DNA from: Agapetus fuscipes
Lineage: Eukaryota > Arthropoda > Insecta > Trichoptera > Glossosomatidae
NCBI GenBank assembly: GCA_951799405.1
Contig: OX637343.1
Span: forward strand, 13,122,524 to 13,186,523
DNA length: 64,000 nt
Direction of reading: 5' to 3'
A program made the position numbers and the translations under genes. Positions 1-11,188 of this stretch are shown piece by piece (within the stretch, counting starts at the first letter, position 1; each line of letters starts with the position of its first letter). A model generated the notes under the pieces. That model saw only the letters and a list, made by a program, of their open reading frames with translations, had not been told where the DNA came from and ran no database searches.

Positions 1-829
1 GACATTATAAAACGCAAAATAACAAAAATGTAAGAAATTCACAAAGCGAGCTCGTATACAAATAATGGCGGCCGGCCACCCGCCACACGCGGTCGCGTGG
101 GGGTAGGGATACCAGATGAAAAATTTAAAATTCCTGACAAAAAGCCTAATTTCCATAGAAAGTCCTGACATTTTGTTGCAAACGTAATTAAACACTGCGT
201 ACTTACTTAATAAGTACAAAGCTAAAGCATAAACAAATATTTCAAACTAACTTGTGTTTCAAATATTTTTCTATGCTTTGACTATTAAAAAATTGAAAAG
301 TCCTGATACTTCCGAAATCCGGTCGCAATCCCGACAAGAGCCTAAAAATCCTGACGTATGGCAGCCCTACGTGGGGGGTCTCTCGTGACGTCATTTCAAA
401 GTTGTTTGAGAAACAGCCACAGAGAGAGTAAAATTCAGAAATAATGTTGCCAAAACCAAAATATGCCCAAAGATTTCTAGGCATGCGCGTCACAATCTGT
501 CAACTCGTGTCTGATCAGTGCTGCCGCTGGGAAAAAAGTCGCGAGATTTAAAAAAAGCAAAATAGCAAAATCGATAAAACGGCAACACTGCTAATCGTAT
601 TTTTGACAGCCCGTCACGCAAGTTTGTATCAAACAAAAAGCAAACTTGTTTATTCATATTTGAAACATGATGCAAAATGCAAGCTTGCAGCAATATTGCA
701 ATAAACTTATTTTGTCATATTTGACATGACAATGTAAAATCAAGTACAAATCAAACTTGCAGCAAACTGACCTGCTATCTGGGAGGGCAGTTCAATTATA
801 AAATACTTATTTATTTATTACCTATATAG
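1..829. other. No gene seen
   Basis: AT-rich sequence with several TCCTGACA-type words and a GGCGGCCGGCCACCCGCCAC G/C-rich patch near 66-100. Short minus-strand frames show no recognisable domain. Confidence 0.5.
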
Positions 830-1216
830 AATTTCCTCAACTTATAAGTTGGTATGAGGATGATCACCCATACTGTAAAAAATGGTTCACTTTGCTAATG
901 TCACCCCTGTGTCAGGGAAGGTCGGCAAGTTTTTTTTTTTTTTTTTATTAACATAAGACATTTTTAGTACTTTTTTTTTTTAAACTTATTTCTACTACAT
1001 AATAATTCAATTGTTTTATATGTTGTACCTCACCAAAAAGAGTCAAAGCTCTTGTGTGTGGTGAGGGGCAGTTGTAGAGCTTATGTTCATTTGAGGTTTG
1101 GATTTTATTTGAGTAGGTACACATTCAGCATTTGTAAGCGCGAACTACACGTGTTTGTTTGTGGGCATGCATTTGAGAGCTTTAAATGAATATATCCTTG
1201 CAACTTAGATTATAGA
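830..1216 (-). repeat. R3 repeat with internal insert
   Basis: R3 is the commonest interspersed repeat here (about 240 bp; marker GGTGACATTGGCAAAGTGAA). This minus-strand copy is split by about 140 bp (929-1068) that has T-runs and an inverted TCACCACAC/GTGTGGTGAGG pair. Confidence 0.75.
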
Positions 1217-1384
1217 ATTCAATCCTTATTAAAGAATGCTTCTTCTGTATTTTTTTTTACCTATTCCTGAATGATCCTGAAATCGCCTTTGTTCATACGT
1301 ATGTAGTTGGCAGCACTATTGTATCGATAGTTTTAAAAGCTGTCGACGGCCACAGTATCGATAGGTATATTGATATTGTAAGTT

Positions 1385-1551
1385 TCATATTAAATGCATT
1401 CCCACACCCATACACGTGTGAGTTCGAGCTTACAAATGCTGCACAAAATAAAATTCAAACTTCAAATGAATATAAACCGGAAACAGGGGTGACATTGGCA
1501 AAGTGAATCATTTTTTACATTGTGGTTGGTCAACTAACCTATAATTCGAGA
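1385..1551 (+). repeat. R3 repeat, partial
   Basis: Contains AACAGGGGTGACATTGGCAA; the middle is shortened. Confidence 0.7.
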
Positions 1552-1750
1552 CAGGGGAGGGGTGGGTATAAACGCATTTCAAAAAATATATAGATTCAGG
1601 TACACACTCGTAAAAATGATCAAATATCGACAAATACAGATATTTAAAAACAATATCGTTACTTTTGAAATATCGTTATTTTCTGTCCATCCCTATGCTT
1701 CGGAACTCAACATGAACTCAACCGCAACCCTGCTTCAAGTACATCCATAA

Positions 1751-3010
1751 CAGACCCCGTTAACTAATATTTTGCTACTGGTAACCTTGTTTTATAATAT
1801 CGGTAGCCATATTGGAATCCATCTTGGATGTGGACATACTTGGGCACAATGGGAAGGAGTAAGGAGGAAGGAGAAGAGGTGTTTTTTTTTAACTGAAATC
1901 AGAATGAGCGTAAATAAAATTGAAATAATGATTTATATTTACCTACTGTTATTCATTTAAAAAAAGAGTTTAAGTGTTAATTAACTTTGTATTGTTTATT
2001 ATTTATGAAATTACTGTTTTTTTTTATAAAAAACTGATTAATGAATATATATTTAATGATGGTTGAACTGTGCTTAGCACTGGCCTGTTAGACGCCTTTC
2101 GATCGTCTCAAACGTCAACTCTGTGAACGTCAATGCGTCAAGCGTATTTGAAATTAACTGTTATATTTTCACTGCAATTGAAGAGAGTGTAGAGATTAAT
2201 GAAATCAAGAAGACTCCAGTGTCCGGAAATGTAGCACGTGCAGAAGACTCCAGGATCATCAGAACTGTCTTGGATGGTGCCCCGTCAGGTGTTAACCACG
2301 TAGACGAGGATGCGGTGGGCAGAGAACTTCGAAGCTGACGCCGAAGTTTTGGGAGTGAGGGGACCATCTGTGGGGACCATGGAGGGAAGCAGCACAAGGC
2401 AGAGTCCTGGAGGATTGTGGTGCAGGAGTCCCTGGATCCTTTAAGGCTGATGAGCCGAAGGAAGTGAAAGTAAAGTGTATAGATTTCATATTATGAACAT
2501 TTCCAGTCCTCAGACCATCATCAGGACAATCATCAGGGATCCAAAACTTTTGCAAGAAATACAGATACAGAATGCCAGTGTCCTTGACAATATTATCTTC
2601 TCTGGCAGGTGCCTATTTGATTGTTTACCTACCTACTTAGTTTATTTTTGCCATATCATTTGTGTTTTTTATTCTTTTTTTTCTTTGCACAGTGTACCTA
2701 TATTTTTGTGATTGTATGACTAATCTTTTTTGAATAAATAAATATTGTGCAAAATATAATCGTTTTATTTTGACAGCTTTAGCAATAATAATAATATTTA
2801 TTAATAATATCAGGGCAGATAATAATATATTAATATAGTGGTGTGGGTGTACCCGCCTGTCGCGTGTTTATACACACATGCATACAAGATCAAAGTGCGA
2901 ATAGGTACTTGTTGAGGCAGCGAAGCAAGAAAGACGGAGAAGGGGGTTTCGAAGTACGTACCTACCTCAAAGCTATAGAGTGGCTTCTCTAAGTACCTAT
3001 ATACTCTGTG
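1751..3010 (+). mobile_element. hAT-like non-autonomous element, copy 1
   Basis: It is flanked by ATCCATAA (1743-1750 and 3011-3018). It begins CAGACCCCGTT and ends ACTCTGTG. The same sequence recurs at 46613-47855 with a different 8-bp duplication, which fixes the boundaries. No transposase domain is seen. The element ends 176 bp before the gene A start codon. Confidence 0.8.
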
Positions 3011-3186
3011 ATCCATAATCAATCTGTCAAAAATTAATGTAATTTTTTCAGTGTCGCTTGTAGGAATCAACAATAAATACAATACTCCGTGATCAAAAGC
3101 ACACAATCAACAGTGTCTTCCAGTTGCTACTAGTGTCATTGCGACCAGTTGATTGATGTTTACGTGTCTTCAAAACTCATCGTGTG

Positions 3187-6100
3187 ATGCCTCGTAAACG
3201 TCCAGATATAGGCCGCATTTCTCGTGCCGCTCAAAGAATTAGTAACATAAGACTTAAAGAAAGACTCGCTCGTCAAGAGCGTTTACGCGATCATGAAGGT
3301 GTTGGAGTTTCAAGTATTCAAGGCCAAACAGAAGAAAATCAGAAGGAAGAAACAGCGGCACAAGCATCTCTACGTCAGCAAGAAAAATATGAAAATACAA
3401 ATGGAATGCAAATAGAACATTTGAATACGCAAGCTCCATACTGTCAGGGTAAGTCAGGATACTTGTGACATTACTAGTTTCGATTCTTCTGTACCTTCAT
3501 TGTCTTTGTAGTTCCTCCACTAATAAGTTGGTACGAGACTAACCGCCCATGCTTTTAAACCTTGGTTTACTTTTGTCAGTTTCAGGGTTTTCTCCAGGTG
3601 GCAGGAATTGCAAGGTTAATTTTCTTGAGAGGTTTGGTTTATTTTATAAGTACCTACACATGCAACGTGTGTGAGAACTATGTGTCTTGCCTTAAATGGC
3701 TGCTCAATTGGTTGAGTAGTACTTGCATTCCATGCCAAGAGCCTGGATTTGAATTCCACCAAGCATATCATAAATCACTTCCCGTTTCGTTGCTTACTTC
3801 AAATCCAAAATAAAATAATGGCAAGTTTTACTCAGCCTTTACAAGAAATAAGTACCAGGGTTTTCCAGCTCTCGAGGGGTCGGGAGCTGAAGACCACCAC
3901 TGCAACTGAAGTGGTTGGTGTAAGACTGGCCCCCTTACCTGTAAAAATTAACAGGTTCTGCTTGCCACAAGTGATTCCTTCGGGGAAAACGCTGTAAAAA
4001 AACACTATACGTGTAGCTTTGTTGCGTTTAGATGACAAAATATTTTTGCAGCTTAGGTTATAAATTATAGATATTGATGAAAATAAATTCTTGTTGGACA
4101 GTTTTTGGTAGCGACAGACTAATGGACTAAGAACAAACTTGAATTTAGAACTTTTTCTTGGGAGAGCGAACGTCACTCTTGTATGGGACTATTTTCTTAA
4201 GCAAATAATAACAAAATATTTGTATGCCTTTTCCCTAGCAGCCTGGCCGTATGATGTCACAATTTTATCTACATCAACTCTTGTCCATTAAGTCAGTCCT
4301 GATTTATGCCTCCGAAACCTGCGTAATGACAAAATTTACTGAGACCTTAAAGGCCACATTAAAAAAAAGTTCTCTCAGAACCATCCATGGTTCAGTGAGA
4401 GATAAGATAATAATGGTGGGCATCGTCTGAAAAAAGAGCTCTATGACATCTACAGAGAGCCTGGTGTGATCAATTCCATCAAATTAGGGTGACTTCAGTT
4501 TGCTGATCGTTAAAATGGACGACGCTGACCCCATTAAGCACCAAACACTCTCAGCACTACAAGGCCCAAGGAGACCAGGGCTGGAAGTCTCATCGCCACG
4601 GTAATTCTCACCTACCGAATATCGGTAATATTTGTATGAAGAACTGTCAAACCAAGATGGCCGCAAGTGAACAGCTCATTAGTCTTTATTTATTTATTTA
4701 TTTATAAATTCACGACACTTAGTGCCTTTTACAATACATACTAAAAATAGTGTTATAAATACAAGAGTAAGTAAAAAGTATAAAATGAAACAACAAATAT
4801 ATCAGAACTACAATTGAAAACTGCAAATATTACCGATATTCGGCAGGTAAGAATTATTGTGGTGATATATATAGGATATACATAGGACACACCCTATAAT
4901 GGCCATAGTGTAGTGGGGCCGTCCATAAATTACCTCATCGATTTTTGCCGATTTTCGACCCCCCCCCCCCTACAATCATCCTATAGTCATTATCTAATGA
5001 CCCCTCCCCCCTATTGCTGTAATATTGGATGAGCTTAATAATTAATAATGTTATATATCTTCGTGATGGGACTTCCAGCCCAGGAAGGGTAAGAATGTGA
5101 TGGATGGACGGTTTCAAAGCAGATGCAGCAAAGGCGATAGACAAGCGAGAGTGCAGGAGAATTCTTGAGGCCCACACAGGCCTTCCATGCTCACCATGGT
5201 GATCTTTTTTGGTGGTGTATGAAACTTGAAAAATTGTTTAATGAATATTTGTTCCCAGGTGGCATGCTTAGCAGAGAGCAGTTGGTTGGGTTTGGCAGCT
5301 TAAAAAATGTAACTACACTATGGCCATTATAGGATGTGTCCTATGTAACTACACTGTGGCCATTATATGTAGGATGTGTCCTATGTAACTACACTATGGC
5401 CATTATAGGATGTGTCCTATGTAACTACACTATGGCCATTATAGGATGTGTCCTATGTAACTACACTATGGCCTGTATAGGATGTGTCCTATGTAACTAC
5501 ACTATGGCCATTATAGGGTGTGTCCTATGTTACTGGGGCCGTCCATATATTACGTCATTCGAATTAAGGGGGGGGAGTCTGGTCTGCGGATGATGGCAAA
5601 TGACGTACGAGTACCAAAAGTGACGTCGTTCTTGTAAATAAAAATTTCTACAAAATATACATAATATTATGTAAGATATATAACATTATTAATTATTAAG
5701 CTCATCCAATATTACAGCAATAGGGGGGAGGGGTCATTAGATAATGACTATAGGATGATTGTAGGGGGGGGGGGGGTCGAAAATCGGCAAAAATCGATGA
5801 GGTAATTTATGGACGGCCCCACTACACTATGGCCATTATAGGGTGTGTCCTATGTAACTACACTATGGCCATTATAGGATGTGTCCTATGTAACTACACT
5901 GTGGCCATTATATGTAGGATGTGTCCTATGTAACTACACTTTGGCCATTATAGGATGTGTCCTATGTAACTACACTATGGCCATTATAGGGTGTGTCCTA
6001 TGTAACTATACTATGGCCATTATAGGGTGTGTCCTATGTAACTACACTATGGCCATTATAGGGTGTGTCCTATGTAACTACACTATGGCCATTATAGGGT

Positions 6101-9100
6101 GTGTCCTATGTAACTACACTATGGCCATTATAGGATGTGTCCTATGTAACTACACCATGGCCATTATAGGATGTGTCCTATGTAACTACACTATGGCCAT
6201 TATAGGATGTGTCCTATGTTACTACACTATGGCCATTATACATAGGGTGTGTCCGAACAAGGGATGGTGCATAGTTAATGGTTTTAACAAATCAAAAAAA
6301 AATGGTGGATTCATGTAATAATATGCAGAAAATCATTTTTTTCACTGCATTGAGTACTTCTAAGTTTAAGTACAAAGGTCTGAAAAATTATTCCCGAGGA
6401 ATTCTCAATATATTTTTAATTCATTGGGGACATTTTTCTTATCTTTGTACTCAAAGCACGTTTATAACAAAAGAAACGCAAGAATATAAAATATTTTGCG
6501 TATTGTTGAAATGAATTTATATGGCATTCCTCTTACTAAGTTCACTTCAGTAACTTGTTATTTGCGAGAAATAATGACTATTTAATTTTCAAATGTCTTT
6601 TTCAAGATTTTTTTGTAGGACTCCTACGGTGGTTTTAGTGTAAGGACATGTATGACTGAACAACTCATAGGTACCTAATTATTATTTTTTCATGTCTTTT
6701 TATTTATGAGTTTTTATTTTTTATTTTTAGAAAGCAGTAAACACAGTGAACCAACTTATCCATGTGATCAGTGCAGCTGTATAACATATACCCCACAAGC
6801 TTTACAGAAACATAAGTTAGTTCACTCGGGTGTGATGCCATATGCCTGTGACGAATGTGACTACAGAGCTGACAAAATGGCTTCTTTGAAACTACACAAA
6901 CACAGTCATCGTAAATCTAAATGTGCAGAGACTGTTGCTGAATATGCATGCAAATATTGCAACTTTAAAACAATACATCAAGGCAGCATGAAAGCTCACA
7001 CGTACACGCACTCTACGATCAAACCTTTTTGTTGTGACAAGTGCGGCTACACTTCTGCTACAAAACAAAACTTAAACTCTCACTTGCAGACTCACACTGG
7101 TGAGAAACAATTTGCCTGTGATCTGTGCGACTTTAGAGCAAGGCTTAAATTCACCTTGAAAGAACACAGGCTTACACATTTCAATTCAAAACCTTTTGCA
7201 TGCGATTTATGTAAATATAGGACGATATCAAAGCCCAGATTGAGAATGCATCAGAAAATTCATAATAAAGAAAAGCAGCCAAAAAACAATGGTGAAAAGC
7301 CAAAGCGAGGACCACCTTCCAAGAATGAGAAAGTCATAACAGATGTTGATATGTTTATAAAAATTTCTGAGGATAAAAGACCTAAAACTTCTCACATTGA
7401 CAAGTTTTGGGACATAGACAATGATTTGATCTCTGATGTGAAAATAAAAAAAGAAGAAGATGAGTACTCTGATTTTCTTTGTAATGCTGAAAGTGAAGAA
7501 AAAACAAATTTTGTGGATCCTTTAAGCCTTGCGTGTAATACTCAATCTTATAATAACGCAGCACAATCCAGCAACACATTAAATGCTGTAAAAGGAGAGG
7601 GGGAACAGAGCTATGACAATAGTCCAGATGAAGGAGTTCCTAGGATCCCACCATCTATCTTGTCATTGTATCCTTTAAGAGAAGAAAATGATTCAAGTTT
7701 TGATTTTCATCAAGATGATGGCTCAGATAAAGGTATCTATACATTAGAGTGGTTTAATGTTTTTTTTCTTAAATTTGCTGCTTTACAACTCACGAGACAC
7801 CTATTGTTCCATATTGCTCCAGACAATGCTCTGCATGATTTCATTTAGTCTTCACAATGAGTTGCCAATTTTTTAAATGGGAGTATGCATGGATTGAAGC
7901 ATGGATAGTGAGCGACAGTCTAATTTAATCTACGTTGCAAAGATATGGAACATTGCGGATTCACATTATACGCATTTTCACAAGCAAATACAGTGAAATG
8001 ATGCTGGAGTGATGTTTGCCGGAATCTGTTGCCGTAGTCTATGGGAGCTGGAGCTTCCGGACGTTTTGCCCATGTCTACGATGGGATTCTTCAGCGTGAA
8101 GTGTTCTTCGAGAAAAGTATGGAGTGATCAGATTGAGGAGGTTGTAAAAGAATGGGAAGTAAAAAGTGAGCTTAAAAGAAGAAAATCTATAAAAAAAGGT
8201 GATGGATATTAATGGATTAAAAAAGGTATGTAAGAATAGGAAGAAATGGAGGCAGCTCTGCGGAGGCTCTGGTTAACTAATCAGTGGAATAAAGCAAAGT
8301 TTTTTTATGAAGAGTTCTTAAAATTATTTATTTTTTTAATCAAAAAAATAATTTTATTTAGCTGTAATATGGAATTGAACTTTAATTGCTCTCTTACCAT
8401 TTATTCATGTACTTTCTGTTTTTTTAGGAAATGAACTATGTAATCAAGAAAATGACAATTTTTATGCGGAAGAAATTCTTAAAATTGAATATGTTGGAAC
8501 TCAAGATAAAAAAACCTTCTGTGAAAAATGCGGTAATTTTTTTAAAAAGCGCTCATATCTAAAGTATCACATTCAATCAAAGCACAGTGATATTACATAT
8601 CCATGTGACAAATGTAGTTTTAAAACTTCAACACCACAAGCCTTAGAGAAACATAAGGTCATTCACTCAGATGTAAAGCCGTTTGGATGTGACCAATGTG
8701 ACTACACAGCCATCAGTAAAAAATATGTGCAATTACACCAAAAATTTCATGTTAAAGAAAAGAAACTTACTTGTGATATTTGCGATTTTAAAACAAAATA
8801 CCCACAAAGCTTGCGGACACACAAATTATTTCATTCAGGAATTAAAAAGCACATGTGCTCAAAGTGCAACTTTGTTGGCCGGTTAAAGGCTAACTTAAGA
8901 AATCACATGTTGCTGCACAGTGATAAAAAACCATTTAAATGTGATCATTGCACTTTTTCTACAAAAACCAAAAGACGCTTGAAAACTCATATATTACAAC
9001 ATGGAGAAAAATCGTTGGGTTGTGGGATTTGTGATTATAAATGCAGTGTTCCTGCATTTTTACGTGAGCATATGCAAATTCACAAGACAGAGAAATCATT

Positions 9101-9188
9101 CAGCTGTGGACAGTGCAACTATAAAACAGCAGTGAAACATTACTTAAGAAAACATGAGAGAACTAGACACAAAGCAGATAAACTGTAG
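3187..9188 (+). CDS. C2H2 zinc-finger gene A (3 exons, 674 aa)
   Basis: Predicted exons are 3187-3448, 6731-7732 and 8428-9188; both introns are GT-AG and phase 1, and the joined length (2025 nt) is exactly in frame to the TAG. Exon 1 encodes a basic, coiled, finger-free N-terminus beginning MPRKRPDIGR. Exon 2 carries six C2H2 fingers (about residues 96-225), then a Lys-rich stretch and an acidic Ser/Asp/Glu linker ending HQDDGSDKG. Exon 3 carries eight more fingers (about residues 445-670) and stops right after the last one. Finger form is mostly CDxCDYx(12)HxxxH with short linkers. The likely role is sequence-specific DNA binding in the nucleus; the target is unknown. ATG 3187 is chosen because the same ATG and leader are conserved in genes B and C. 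The 3.3-kb first intron holds SINE, LINE, MITE and minisatellite sequence. I do not recognise a named orthologue. Confidence 0.8.
3709..4022 (+). repeat. SINE-A (tRNA-derived), gene A intron 1
   Basis: SINE-A has a tRNA-like head (TAGCTCAGTTGGTAGAG; GGGTTCGAATCCC), body CAGCCTTTACAAGAAATGAG and tail TTACACTATATGTGTAGC. This copy is older: both promoter boxes are mutated. Confidence 0.75.
4578..5081 (+). mobile_element. MITE with GGGCTGGAAGTC ends, interrupted
   Basis: Left end GGGCTGGAAGTCTCATC and right end GATGGGACTTCCAGCCC form the terminal inverted repeat. The interior has GAATATCGGTAATATTTGTA in both orientations. An uninterrupted copy is at 58322-58493. This copy has two extra inserts (about 4683-4820 and 4867-5062) and itself splits a LINE fragment. 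Confidence 0.82.
4867..5062 (-). repeat. Inverted copy of minisatellite/MITE junction
   Basis: About 4880-5060 is the reverse complement of about 5677-5856, covering part of a minisatellite unit and half of the MITE 5535-5820. The insert is bounded by GTGAT on both sides (4862-4866, 5063-5067) and sits inside another MITE (4578-5081). Confidence 0.8.
5309..6255 (+). repeat. 36-bp minisatellite, about 18 units
   Basis: Unit consensus GGATGTGTCCTATGTAACTA then CACTATGGCCATTATA; a few units carry a 4-bp TATG-type expansion. The array is interrupted by the MITE 5535-5820. Because 36 is a multiple of three, long open frames with a 12-residue period (GCVLCNYTMAII) appear; there is no sign that these are translated. 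It lies in intron 1 of gene A. Confidence 0.92.
5535..5820 (+). mobile_element. 286-bp MITE inserted in 36-bp minisatellite
   Basis: Inverted ends GGGGCCGTCCATAxATTAC are flanked by ACT on both sides (5532-5534, 5821-5823). Intact minisatellite units nearby (for example near 6210) show the unoccupied site. Long G and C runs lie inside. Confidence 0.87.
8100..8260 (+). repeat. RTE-like LINE 3' fragment in gene A intron 2
   Basis: Encodes, with shifts, RKVWSDQIEEVVKEWEVKSE and a KKVCKNRKKWRQL-like tail, as in the 30.2-kb fragment. Confidence 0.55.
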
Positions 9189-9552
9189 TGTAATACTATG
9201 CATTTCAATGGTGGTTAGCGGGCGCCTTAGAAATCTCGCCCAGGGCGCTGGTAGTGCTAAACCCGTCACTGGTAATAATACCACAGACCAAAGAAGAAAG
9301 GAGATGCGTCATGTGGGCGTTACCTTGTCCACTCAATATGTCGTAAAACTGGCATATTCGAGTTTGAGTTGTTTTGCGCACATCGGTCATGCTTAGACCG
9401 CAATACTTGCAACTGCTCCTAGTTTTATCAAGAGCACAAAAAATACCATTTACATTAGCAAATATGCTCTTCGCTGGATTAAATCCAGCCTTACAGCAAC
9501 TGGGTCTAGCTTGAGAATTGGCACTTTGTAGCGACTACCAAGCTCATAAAAG

Positions 9553-9860
9553 GTCCATTCGATAGCTCAGTTGGTTGAATACTTGCATTCCATGCTGAAA
9601 ACATGGGTTCGATCCCCACCGATTGTGTCAGAAATGACTTCCCAAACCCATACCCAAAATAAATACCGGTAAGGTTTACTCAGAGTTCACAAGAAATGAG
9701 AACCAGCACCCTCAGGAGCTGGGAAACCCCACTTCAACTGAAGTGGTTTGCGTGAGGCAATTTCCTTCACCCACAAAAATTAATTGGTCTGGAATGGCCA
9801 TATGCAGTTTATTTGGGCAGGCAAGAAGTTACACTATACATATGTGTAGCGTAATAAAGT
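9553..9860 (+). repeat. SINE-A downstream of gene A, fused behind SINE-B
   Basis: Directly follows a SINE-B 3' part at about 9425-9550. The composite recurs at 22000-22430 after gene B. Confidence 0.8.
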
Positions 9861-10204
9861 AAAAATAAAAAATAAAAGTTGTTTTCATCACAAAACGAGT
9901 TTTAATTAATAGATTTAAAAAAGTAAAATTTCTATGTTATAGTTCACAGTGAGTTTATTTATTAAGTACATGACCGGTTTCGGGATCGCAGAACATCCCA
10001 TCCTCAGGCGTAAAATAAAACCATTTTAATTTCTTGAGAGTTTTTGATTATTGTAAGGGTCCTACACCCAGAGTGCACGGAGAAGTCCAGGGCGGGAAGT
10101 CTCATCACCACGGTAATTCTTACCTATCGCAACCCGGCTGGGTGACGACACAATATTGCGACACTTAACATGCAAGTGCGGATCTTTCTGTAATTTTCGA
10201 GATA

Positions 10205-10432
10205 TCTATAATCTAAGCTGCAAAGATATGTTAACATTTAAGGCTCATATTAAATGCATGCCCTGAGACATGCGCATGTAGGTTCGCGCCTACACATTCT
10301 GCATGTGTGCATACAAATAAGCAAAACCTTGCAACTCCTGCCGCCATTCCCTGAACGGGGTGGCATTGGCAAAAGTGAACTGATTTTTACAGCACGGGTG
10401 GTCAGCCTCAAACCAACCTATCAGTCAAGGAG
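10205..10432 (+). repeat. R3 repeat, downstream of gene A
   Basis: Full copy; the same copy follows gene B at 22786-23029, so it predates that duplication. Confidence 0.8.
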
Positions 10433-10650
10433 CTATCACATGCTACGTAAAAAAACATAACATAAAAATGATTTTGAATTAATTGATTTCGCGCTTGTTT
10501 TTAGCTCCTACCGTAGGCACAGCCTACATTTGGATTTGCTTTTGTTTACAACATAGGCGGCTATTTTTGGAGGCTGCTTTGTGTACTGGACACTGGCGCC
10601 TCTGCCCTCTGCGGAAATCGCCATACAGAAGAAGAGGCTGTTTTCAGCTC

Positions 10651-11114
10651 AGGGAGGGGCAGTTTAAATAAAAATATCGATGTATTTCGACTCGGTATTT
10701 TTCAGTATTTTTAAACACTTGAAAGATATTGACGCAAAAATATGGCTTTATCGATACTTATAAAGTATAGAAATTTCAAAAAAAAAAAAATACGGGTCGA
10801 TGGTGGGTATCGTTTCAAAATTTTCGGGAATAAGCTGTCTACGGGGGACGGCGGGTAGAAGCACGTTTCAAAAATCTGCTAGAAGAGAACATCTTCAAAA
10901 ACTTTAATTTGAAAAACACCCATGTGATTTGCAACGTTTTTGCTTCCAAACACAACCACTTATAAAGCGAGGGAAGCAAAAACGCATTGCTAAAAAAATA
11001 TCGTTTTTGATACGATTTTGATACTCCAAAAAAATTGGAATATCGCGGAAAATATCGATATTTTTCAAAAAAATATCGGTACTTTAGATATCGATATATT
11101 TCGCTCATCCCTAG
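10651..11114 (+). mobile_element. TATCGATA-rich MITE upstream of gene B
   Basis: Ends AGGGAGGGGCAG (AGGGATGGGCAG in the copy at 23253) and inverted GCTCATCCCTAG. Inside are many ATCGATA / TATCGAT words. It ends 75 bp before the gene B start codon; the copy at 23253-23735 lies before the fold-back element. Confidence 0.65.
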
Positions 11115-11188
11115 TACAAATGAAGTTTTCGAAATGTCAAGGGTTCAATAGTGTTAAGTGTTTACGTTTCTTCAAAGCTCGCCCCGTG

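Larger units (their letters stand above)
4265..5170 (+). pseudogene. LINE reverse-transcriptase C-terminal fragment, split by MITE
   Basis: 4265-4577 reads, with frameshifts, SVLIYASET, LRTIHGSVRDK, ELYDIYREPGVIN and IKLGRLQFA; 5082-5170 reads WMDGFKADAAKAI. Both match the C-terminal tail of many arthropod LINE ORF2 proteins. A short piece of the same tail recurs at 15910-15990. Confidence 0.6.

Noticed and set aside
5336..6318. Open frames with a 12-residue Cys repeat as a secreted or structural peptide gene
   Set aside because: Produced by a 36-bp minisatellite inside an intron; the MITE insertion interrupts it and no start context or conserved flanks exist.
8009..8212. Small protein gene in gene A intron 2
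   Set aside because: It is a chance frame across a repeated GATCTGTTGCCG fragment and an RTE-like LINE end.
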